Shown here in pieces: positions 1 to 5,063 of a stretch of 5,063 bases of DNA. How positions within the stretch are numbered: position 1 is the first letter of the stretch; every line of letters begins with the position of its first letter. The notes below the pieces were generated by a model. That model had not been told where the DNA came from. It saw only the letters and a program-made list of their open reading frames with translations, and searched no databases. Both the position numbers and the translations under genes were made by a program. The stretch comes from Calditrichota bacterium (lineage in GTDB: Bacteria > Calditrichota > Calditrichia > RBG-13-44-9). Location: positions 1-5,063 of the forward strand of contig JAFGSO010000135.1 of NCBI GenBank assembly GCA_016934605.1, written 5' to 3'.

Positions 1-1242
1 GTTCGAAGGTGCAAAAACTGCTGTACGAGCCTGTCCAAGCAGGTGATTCCGGGAATAGGTCATCTTCAAAAATGGAATTGAAATTTGTCTGAAACAGTTG
101 AAATTGCCATGGGAATCATTTCCGGCAATGATACCGATCTTGCGACCACTCAGAAGGAGCTGAATCCAGAAGTTTCTGGTTTCCTCAAACCAGGAATCAT
201 GCAGGTCGTTTGCTATCTGAATGGCGTTTAACCTGCTGTTCTCCAAGTCTTTCCGGCTCCAGATGCCGCGGTTCAGCATGATTTTCTGAGAAAGAGGCGG
301 TTTTTCCCGGGGATGGGCAGCTATGGCAATAGAATTTTCTGAGCGTTTACTGAGCAGTTGCTCCACCGAAAGTTCCGGTTTCCGATGCAGGAGCTTTTCG
401 GCGCTGTCCCCGCTGCCCGGATAAAATTCCGGATCATTCAGGATCAGACAATGCACATTCTGATCACGCTGGTTACCGGCACTGACTTCTTCTCCCGCAA
501 TCAAGACAAAATCCGGATATTTTTTTTGCAGATCTGCCACTTCTTCCCATAATTTTTTCCATTTTGCCAGATGAATATCGTTTTGAAGATAGTCATCGGT
601 CTCATCATCCAGATCATAAGAATGATCCGTCACCGCCAGGAAATCCAGTCCGCAGGCCTGTGCTGCAATCACCGTGTCCTCCAGAGAGGCTCCGAATTCC
701 ACCTGATCCCGGGTGTAGAGAGTATGAACATGAAGATCCCCCCAATGCCAGTTACTGTCGCAGGGTAAGGGATCTTTTGAAACACGAATAATGAATGGAG
801 GATGCGGGATAGCGGCATAATTATCCTGTATCAGCTCTTTCTGCTGCCGGAGGGAATTCTGATAATTCAACTTAGCGGTGATTTCATAGATGCCTGGTTC
901 CGGGAAAAGCTCGGACGACAGCGGAATAGTCCGACGGTAAAATTTTTGGTTAATATCCTGATTCAGGAATTCTTTAAATTGCTTGGTGGTTCGGCGGTGA
1001 ACAGGGGAGATCTCTATTTCGGCCTGAAATAATTTAACGGGATAAAGATGCGAATCTTTTAGCATCAGAAACAGGGGTACGGGTTGTCCCCAAAGAATCC
1101 GATGCGGAAGATCAAACAGAATTTCAGGCTCTTTTTTATGAAGCAAACTGGGAAATCCTGAAAAACGGTAATGAATTTCGGCATAACCGAATACCGGAAG
1201 GATAAAAAGAATGAAAAACAAAATTTCCCAATCCAGATTCAT
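1..1242 (-). CDS. PHP-domain metal-dependent hydrolase with N-terminal hydrophobic segment (partial, C-terminus beyond window)
   Basis: I translated this frame by hand: 414 codons are open from an ATG at 1242 to the left edge, with no stop in the window. A TAA directly upstream and in frame (1243-1245) fixes this ATG as the earliest start, and the next Met is residue 60. Residues 7-21 are hydrophobic and end in GYA, a possible signal-peptidase site or a short anchor. Residues about 30-155 look beta-rich, without a family I recognise. The PHP domain follows: GDLHVH (H171, H173), TDHS (D206, H207), GEE (E251), NVH (H264), AHP (H310) and GNDSH (D376, H378). These match the metal ligands of PHP phosphoesterases, so catalysis is likely retained. 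The substrate is unknown; the family hydrolyses phosphate esters of nucleic acids, sugars or nucleotides. The ribosome binding site is weak (GGGA about 11 bases before the ATG). The PHP call is firm, but cell location and role are open. Confidence 0.88.
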   Translation of the reverse strand, partial: MNLDWEILFFILFILPVFGYAEIHYRFSGFPSLLHKKEPEILFDLPHRILWGQPVPLFLMLKDSHLYPVKLFQAEIEISPVHRRTTKQFKEFLNQDINQKFYRRTIPLSSELFPEPGIYEITAKLNYQNSLRQQKELIQDNYAAIPHPPFIIRVSKDPLPCDSNWHWGDLHVHTLYTRDQVEFGASLEDTVIAAQACGLDFLAVTDHSYDLDDETDDYLQNDIHLAKWKKLWEEVADLQKKYPDFVLIAGEEVSAGNQRDQNVHCLILNDPEFYPGSGDSAEKLLHRKPELSVEQLLSKRSENSIAIAAHPREKPPLSQKIMLNRGIWSRKDLENSRLNAIQIANDLHDSWFEETRNFWIQLLLSGRKIGIIAGNDSHGNFNCFRQISIPFLKMTYSRNHLLGQARTAVFAPSN

Positions 1243-1356
1243 TTAAATATCAGTCCCATTTTTTTTCCAGGCAATAAATTGCAGGAAGCAGTTGCAAGCT
1301 TTTTTCTCATAAAACAATCAAATTAATACGGCTATGCCTGTTCACCAAATTCCAAA
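1243..1356. other. Intergenic gap with two short inverted repeats
   Basis: This 114-base AT-rich gap lies between the NYN gene stop and the PHP gene start. It holds GCAAT-AA-ATTGC at 1271-1282 and an overlapping TTGCA/TGCAA pair at 1279-1283 and 1293-1297 with a nine-base loop. On the plus strand a T-run follows the second hairpin (about 1300-1305), but there is no plus-strand gene for it to terminate. The stems are only five base pairs, so a terminator or operator function is weakly supported. I found no convincing sigma-70 promoter, although the gap is long enough for one. Confidence 0.3.
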
Positions 1357-1860
1357 TTAATCGTCCAGGTTTTCAGAAGAATTTATTCCGAACATTTTCA
1401 ACCACTCTTTAACCTCTCTGTCGCTCAATTCCCTGTCGGGAATATCAGTCTGTTTTTTTGAGGGTTCTTCCGGTTGAATTTTCTTCCAGAAGTCCCTGGC
1501 AGTCATCATGCTGGCGCCATGGTCCCGGGCGGTATGCTGTATGGATTGATCCGAACTGACTACTATGATTGTTCTTTGACCTGAATCGTGCCTGACAATA
1601 TCCTTTATAACATCATCTGCTTCTTTCTGACCACTTGAAAAAACAACCCGGATTCCGGGATAATTTCTTCCCGGTTGTGAATGTGGATCAATACTTCCGT
1701 CAAAAACAACGATAACAGCTGCCTCCCGTAATAAATGGCTGGACCTGATAAGCTTCAGGAGATGTTCTCTCTGTTGTTCCAGGGTTGGCATCCTGAAAAA
1801 AACAGATGTTTGTTTCTTAATAACATTATATCCGTCTATCAGATAAATTTTACCGGCCAT
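1357..1860 (-). CDS. YacP-like NYN/PIN-fold RNase domain protein
   Basis: The 167-residue product has the layout of the NYN_YacP family, PIN-like metal-dependent ribonucleases acting in the cytoplasm. The N-terminal beta strand ends in IDGYN (D9, N12). A second strand ends in VVFDG (D54). An acidic cluster, KEADD (E80, D82, D83), and VSSD (D104) follow, so the four expected acidic positions are present and the domain is probably active. A polar linker (about 126-147) leads to a short C-terminal helix with EWLKMFG (152-158), a tail of the kind seen in this family. It starts at ATG 1860 and has no clear Shine-Dalgarno sequence. It lies 91 bases after hpnE and 114 bases before the PHP gene on the same strand. 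YacP-like proteins are linked in some bacteria to rRNA or mRNA processing; a link to squalene synthesis is not known to me and may be only genomic proximity. Confidence 0.85.
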   Translation of the reverse strand: MAGKIYLIDGYNVIKKQTSVFFRMPTLEQQREHLLKLIRSSHLLREAAVIVVFDGSIDPHSQPGRNYPGIRVVFSSGQKEADDVIKDIVRHDSGQRTIIVVSSDQSIQHTARDHGASMMTARDFWKKIQPEEPSKKQTDIPDRELSDREVKEWLKMFGINSSENLDD

Positions 1861-1951
1861 AAGTCAGATAAATTTTCATTCGTTTGTTTATGGTAGAAAA
1901 CGATGATAAAGTTTTTTTGATCCAAAAAGTCTGCGCTTTCACTGCCTATGA
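1861..1951. other. Intergenic gap between hpnE and the NYN gene
   Basis: The gap is 91 bases and strongly AT-rich. It has A/T-only or nearly A/T inverted repeats, such as AAAAC/GTTTT around 1897-1915, but no GC-rich hairpin followed by T residues in the direction of transcription. No rho-independent terminator or clear promoter can be supported, so read-through from hpnE into the NYN gene is possible. Confidence 0.3.
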
Positions 1952-3295
1952 TTAAATACTTCCCGAAATGGATGATTTCCGCAACATGGCTTCAACAGCC
2001 AATTTTCCGCTCAAAACGGCTCCTTCAATGGTGGCCGGCAAACCGGTATTCACCCAATCTCCCGCCAGGAAGAGGTTTTCAATCTCTGTTTCAAAGGCAG
2101 GTCGTTTTTTAAGGAAAACCGTATCCTGAGATACAGTAGCCCTTTTTTCAGTAACAATTTTAAATTTCACTATTTCATGATTCGCACCGCTTAATTTTGA
2201 TAATTCTGAGGCCAGCAGGTTTATCATTTCATCACGGGAATAATCGTTGTAATAGTGAGCGGCACTGATAACAGCTGCATATCCCGCCAACTTGGTTTCC
2301 TGTTCCATTTTGGGATGTGGAAATATCCAGTGAAACGGTGATGATATCAGCAAAAGAGGAAATTGAAATGGCAATTCCTCTTTCAGGTAAAAATTAATGG
2401 TCATGATTGGATGGTATTTCAGTTGATTCATCCATTGTCTGATATCATTCAGAATATTCACCGGACTGTTTTCCAGCAATGCCAGAAGTGAAAAGGGGGG
2501 AATGGCCATAATGACATGAGGCGCGGCGAATTCACTTTTGTTTGTAACAATTTTCTGTATTTTCGATCCCTCTACTTTAATACGTTTTACTGCTGTGAAA
2601 TGATGTATCTCCCCCCCGAATTTCTCAATATATTTTTGTGCGGGCCCGGCAAATATTTCCGACAACCAGTTAAGAGGAATCCCCAGTCCAGACTGAGAAG
2701 ATGGTCCAAGAAATGATGCGGAAATCGCCCTGAAAAGCAGGAAGGCGGAGCCCTGTTGCGGGGGCGTGTTCAGGATGGAATAGCAGAGCGGGTGCCATAA
2801 TAGCTTTCTGATAGCAGATCCCTGGGAACAGTAATCCAGCCATTCCGCCACACTCATTTTTTCCAGGAGGACGGAGTCCGGATTTCTGGTTTTTTGAACA
2901 AAATGTATAAAATCTCTGAATGGGATTCCGGTAAACCTCCTGTGTTTTAGCAGGGGGACGAAGAAGTTCCAGGGGGAGGGAAGAGGAACTGTCCTGAAAT
3001 AGATCTGTGAGTTTATACCTCGGGCAAATGCAGCTTCAAAATTTTTCTGAAAATAAATCTGATCGATCGAGCCGATTTTTATCAACAGATTTTTCGTTTC
3101 GTGGTAAGCGGCGGATAAAACATGCTGCCCGTTATCAATGATAGTTTCAATATCAGCCGAAAATAATGAACGTACCCGTCCTCCCAAATGCCGGTTTTTT
3201 TCCAGAATTACCGGTTTTATGCCATGCCCGATGGCGTGAATGGCTGCAGAAAGGCCTGACAGACCTCCGCCAATAATCAATACTTGGTTTCTCAT
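1952..3295 (-). CDS. hpnE: Hydroxysqualene dehydroxylase HpnE (FAD-dependent amine-oxidase-like)
   Basis: HpnE carries out the last step of the bacterial three-step route, reductive removal of the hydroxyl of hydroxysqualene to give squalene using reduced FAD. With the start at ATG 3295 the product is 447 residues, normal for the family. The FAD-binding fold opens at once: IIGGGLSG (G9, G11, G14), then the ribose-binding acid in ILEK (E32) and GGR (38-40). A mid-protein HPLCYSILNTPP stretch resembles the conserved region of HpnE proteins. The C-terminal FAD motif is LAGDW (G412, D413), followed by GLPATIEGA, which is very typical of HpnE and separates it from phytoene desaturases. The frame also stays open to a TTG at 3346, which would add 17 residues before the Rossmann strand; I prefer the ATG because family members begin right before that strand. 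No strong Shine-Dalgarno precedes either start. The gene lies 81 bases after hpnD. Confidence 0.93.
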   Translation of the reverse strand: MRNQVLIIGGGLSGLSAAIHAIGHGIKPVILEKNRHLGGRVRSLFSADIETIIDNGQHVLSAAYHETKNLLIKIGSIDQIYFQKNFEAAFARGINSQIYFRTVPLPSPWNFFVPLLKHRRFTGIPFRDFIHFVQKTRNPDSVLLEKMSVAEWLDYCSQGSAIRKLLWHPLCYSILNTPPQQGSAFLLFRAISASFLGPSSQSGLGIPLNWLSEIFAGPAQKYIEKFGGEIHHFTAVKRIKVEGSKIQKIVTNKSEFAAPHVIMAIPPFSLLALLENSPVNILNDIRQWMNQLKYHPIMTINFYLKEELPFQFPLLLISSPFHWIFPHPKMEQETKLAGYAAVISAAHYYNDYSRDEMINLLASELSKLSGANHEIVKFKIVTEKRATVSQDTVFLKKRPAFETEIENLFLAGDWVNTGLPATIEGAVLSGKLAVEAMLRKSSISGSI

Positions 3296-3376
3296 GTCAA
3301 CCGGAAATTGAAGGATTGCCTGATTAAAATATCCGGTATTAACCAATCTCTGTATAAATAAGCAGATATAAACAAT
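3296..3376. promoter_or_regulatory. hpnD-hpnE spacer with inverted repeat at the hpnE start
   Basis: The spacer contains ACCGGA-A-AT at 3300-3308 and AT-A-TCCGGT at 3329-3337, inverted arms of nine bases with one mismatch around a 20-base loop. In the transcript the 3' arm ends four bases before the hpnE ATG, where a ribosome binding site would be. A hairpin here could affect hpnE translation. The length is small enough to be chance, and if the TTG at 3346 were the real start the repeat would be coding. Confidence 0.3.
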
Positions 3377-4213
3377 TTAAATACTCAGGATTGCTTCGGT
3401 CAGAACGGTTTTAAAGGCAATGGATATTTGAACAAGTCTGGGAATTTCGGTTTTTTCCTGCAAAACATTAAAATCTTTGCGTTCCATTACCTGAAGCAGA
3501 TGATAATAAATATTTTTCATAATCTGGGATGGGATCATGTTTCGACGTTCACTGGTAGGAAGAATTTCGCCCGCTTTCCGATAGTAATCCCTGGCACGCT
3601 GGTATTGATGATTCATGAGCCGAAAAAAGGAGGAATCATTTTTTTTCTGGATTATATCCTGTTCGGTAACCCCGAATTTTTCCAGATCCTCCAGGGGAAG
3701 ATATACCCGTCCCATCTCGGCATCCACGCCCACATCCCGCATGATGTTGGTAAGCTGGAGGGCAATCCCGAGATTGATCGCATATTCTTTCACCCGTTCG
3801 TCTCTATAACCAAATATCTGGATACTCATCAAGCCCACCACAGAGGCCACCCGGTAACAATAATTTATTAAATCTTCAATGGAACTGAAGCGGACATGAG
3901 CCAGGTCCATCCGGATACCGTTAATCAGCTCCAGAAAATATTCCAGCGGGATACGAAATTTCTGGGCAATCTTCCAGATTTTGTCAAAACGGGTCGGGCT
4001 CTGGGAATTGAACTGCCGGAAAAGTTCAATTTCCCAGTAATCGAGCGTCTTCAGCTTTTTCCCGGAGGAATCAGTCCCGTCGGCAATGTCATCAGCCTGA
4101 CGGCAGAAGGAATAAAGGGTATAGATAGCTTCACGCTTTTCCCTGGGCAGCACCGAAAAAGCATAATAAAAATTACTTCTGCTTTTTCTGGTTATTATCT
4201 GTTCCTGACTCAT
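3377..4213 (-). CDS. hpnD: Presqualene diphosphate synthase HpnD
   Basis: HpnD joins two farnesyl diphosphates head to head into presqualene diphosphate, the first committed step to squalene. Starting at ATG 4213 the product is 278 residues, the usual size. The N-terminus has the typical SNFYYAFSVLPREKREAI run (13-30), then the first aspartate-rich motif in CRQADDIAD (D41, D45). The second motif is in LQLTNIMRDVGVD (D160, D164), followed by GRVYLP (168-173). The two DxxxD motifs bind the magnesium ions that hold the diphosphates. NIMRD followed by GRVYLP assigns it to HpnD rather than HpnC. The frame is open up to an ATG at 4252, but the 4213 start is favoured: it forms an ATGA overlap with the hpnC stop, has GAGG five bases upstream, and matches the family's N-terminus. 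Reaction order is from published biochemistry of the HpnCDE route. Confidence 0.94.
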   Translation of the reverse strand: MSQEQIITRKSRSNFYYAFSVLPREKREAIYTLYSFCRQADDIADGTDSSGKKLKTLDYWEIELFRQFNSQSPTRFDKIWKIAQKFRIPLEYFLELINGIRMDLAHVRFSSIEDLINYCYRVASVVGLMSIQIFGYRDERVKEYAINLGIALQLTNIMRDVGVDAEMGRVYLPLEDLEKFGVTEQDIIQKKNDSSFFRLMNHQYQRARDYYRKAGEILPTSERRNMIPSQIMKNIYYHLLQVMERKDFNVLQEKTEIPRLVQISIAFKTVLTEAILSI

Positions 4214-5063
4214 GAAGTCCTCGTAATCATTTTTAAAGCCAGCCTGATCCAATCTCTTTTTGTCAGCACCGGTCGGTAATGAATCAACTCCGTCCTGTAC
4301 TTATGTACTTTTCTCAGAATTTCCCTGCCCCCACCAGCAGTAAATTGAAGTTCAAAACGTAATCTTCCTCTGACGCTTCCGGCAAGTGATTTGCCTTTGT
4401 CATATAAATTTTGCGTATACCGGCTTAATTCCTCTATAAGCAATGCGAAATTTGGCGTAACCTTTTGATTTAGAATGCCCTGTTCGCTAATTTTATATTT
4501 CGCCAGCAAATCTAGTGGAATATATATTTTATCTCTTTTTAAATCAATTGAAATATCCTGCCAGAAATTTGTCAACTGCAGAGCAGAAGTGACATAATCG
4601 GATTTCGTCATCAATTCTTCATCACGGTAACCAAAAATCCACAGAACGATGCGTCCTACCGGATGTGCCGAATAATGGCAATAATCTTCCAGATCATTCA
4701 GGGTATGAAATCTGTTTTTGTCGAGATCCAGAAGGAAAGCAGTCAGCAGATCATCCAGCCATTGAACCGGGATTTCGAATATTTCAATGGTATTAGCCAG
4801 TGCCAGAAAAATCGGATTGGAAGCTGGTTCATTAAGACAGGAATGAAGCTGTTTCCTCCATTCGATCAGTTTGTTCCGGTTTTGTTCTTCATCGGCAAAA
4901 TCATCAGCTGTCCTGGCAAAAGCGTAAATTGCTGAAATATGTTTTTGTAGTCTTCGCGGTACCAGTAAAGACGCAACCGGAAAATTTTCATAATGGTCTC
5001 TGGTTATTTTCTGACAGTAATTATAGGCTTCATTCAGATCCTCAGGGGTTTTGTTTTTCCTGA
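4210..5063 (-). CDS. hpnC: Hydroxysqualene synthase HpnC (partial, N-terminus beyond window)
   Basis: HpnC converts presqualene diphosphate to hydroxysqualene, between HpnD and HpnE. My hand translation shows one open frame from the right edge (first full codon at 5061) to the TGA at 4212-4210, 283 residues. It opens with the family N-terminal region, YCQKITRDHYENFPVASLL (15-33 of the visible part), so probably only a few residues are missing. The first aspartate-rich motif is ARTADDFADE (D53, D57); the second is LQLTNFWQDISID (D169, D173), followed by KIYIP (178-182). NFWQD is typical of HpnC, whereas HpnD has NIMRD. The usual Arg before IYxP is Lys here (K178), a mild change unlikely to abolish activity. 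A TTG at 4614 and an ATG at 4611 are internal and would remove the first motif, so they are not the gene start. The stop overlaps the hpnD ATG by four bases. Confidence 0.93.
   Translation of the reverse strand, partial: RKNKTPEDLNEAYNYCQKITRDHYENFPVASLLVPRRLQKHISAIYAFARTADDFADEEQNRNKLIEWRKQLHSCLNEPASNPIFLALANTIEIFEIPVQWLDDLLTAFLLDLDKNRFHTLNDLEDYCHYSAHPVGRIVLWIFGYRDEELMTKSDYVTSALQLTNFWQDISIDLKRDKIYIPLDLLAKYKISEQGILNQKVTPNFALLIEELSRYTQNLYDKGKSLAGSVRGRLRFELQFTAGGGREILRKVHKYRTELIHYRPVLTKRDWIRLALKMITRTS
4214..4226 (-). promoter_or_regulatory. hpnD: Shine-Dalgarno site deciding the hpnD start
   Basis: In transcript sense the bases before ATG 4213 read GAGGACTTC, giving a GAGG core five bases from the start. 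It lies inside the 3' end of hpnC. Together with the four-base stop/start overlap it supports the internal ATG over the upstream ATG at 4252, and it suggests that ribosomes finishing hpnC reinitiate on hpnD. Confidence 0.65.

Noticed and set aside
358..1032. Plus-strand open frames at 358-552, 564-791, 571-768 and 802-1032
   Set aside because: They lie antisense to the PHP gene, which is open throughout with conserved motifs. They overlap one another and their products are low-complexity or without recognisable features.
1240..1282. Possible promoter on the minus strand, TTGCCT and GATATT with a 17-base spacer before the PHP gene
   Set aside because: Each box matches the sigma-70 consensus at only four of six positions, and the -10 box would lie three bases from the ATG.
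1279..1308. Rho-independent terminator on the plus strand, hairpin plus T-run
   Set aside because: The stem is only five base pairs and there is no plus-strand gene upstream for it to terminate.
2516..2716. Plus-strand open frame of 66 residues
   Set aside because: It is antisense to hpnE and shows no recognisable motif.
3428..4279. Plus-strand open frames of up to 147 residues opposite hpnD
   Set aside because: The minus strand encodes HpnD with both aspartate-rich motifs, so these frames are by-products of its codon use.
4210..4614. Reading hpnC as a short 134-residue gene starting at TTG 4614
   Set aside because: The same frame continues unbroken to the window edge and encodes the conserved N-terminal half of HpnC, so the short version is an edge artefact.
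4663..4935. Plus-strand open frame of 90 residues
   Set aside because: It is antisense to the N-terminal half of hpnC, which carries the DDFAD motif.
3377..5063. hpnC and hpnD as a recent tandem duplication
   Set aside because: They share a fold and pieces such as FGYRDE and LQLTN, but differ in family-defining motifs. They are the ancient HpnC/HpnD pair, not a recent copy.

Overview
The window is a bacterial gene block read entirely on the minus strand, so transcription runs from right to left. In transcription order it holds hpnC (open at the right edge), hpnD, hpnE, a small NYN/PIN-like nuclease gene and a PHP-domain metal hydrolase gene (open at the left edge). No gene on the plus strand is credible, and I saw no RNA genes, mobile elements or CRISPR array.

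From 1952 to 5063 lies the core, the three-enzyme hpnCDE route to squalene. HpnD condenses two farnesyl diphosphates to presqualene diphosphate, HpnC converts this to hydroxysqualene, and HpnE, an FAD enzyme, reductively removes the hydroxyl to give squalene. hpnC and hpnD overlap by four bases (ATGA), which suggests translational coupling. An 81-base gap separates hpnD from hpnE. Squalene made this way usually feeds hopanoids, but no squalene-hopene cyclase, sterol gene or carotenoid desaturase is visible, so the end product is not decided here.

From 1 to 1860 lie two genes with no known part in the pathway. One is a 167-residue YacP-type NYN protein with its acidic active-site residues. The other is a PHP protein with an N-terminal hydrophobic segment, a probable beta-rich domain and a nearly full set of metal ligands. 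Gaps of 91 and 114 bases separate these genes. Same-strand order allows one long transcript, but the gaps also allow internal promoters.

The hpnCDE set points to a bacterium, and the base composition looks moderate to slightly AT-rich. Shine-Dalgarno sequences are weak or absent before hpnE, the NYN gene and the PHP gene; only hpnD has a clear one. This would fit a Gram-negative lineage with relaxed start-site signals, perhaps an uncultured FCB-type group, but the phylum is a guess. Nothing here is convincingly a new system. The least ordinary parts are the PHP protein with its N-terminal segment and its position next to the squalene genes.
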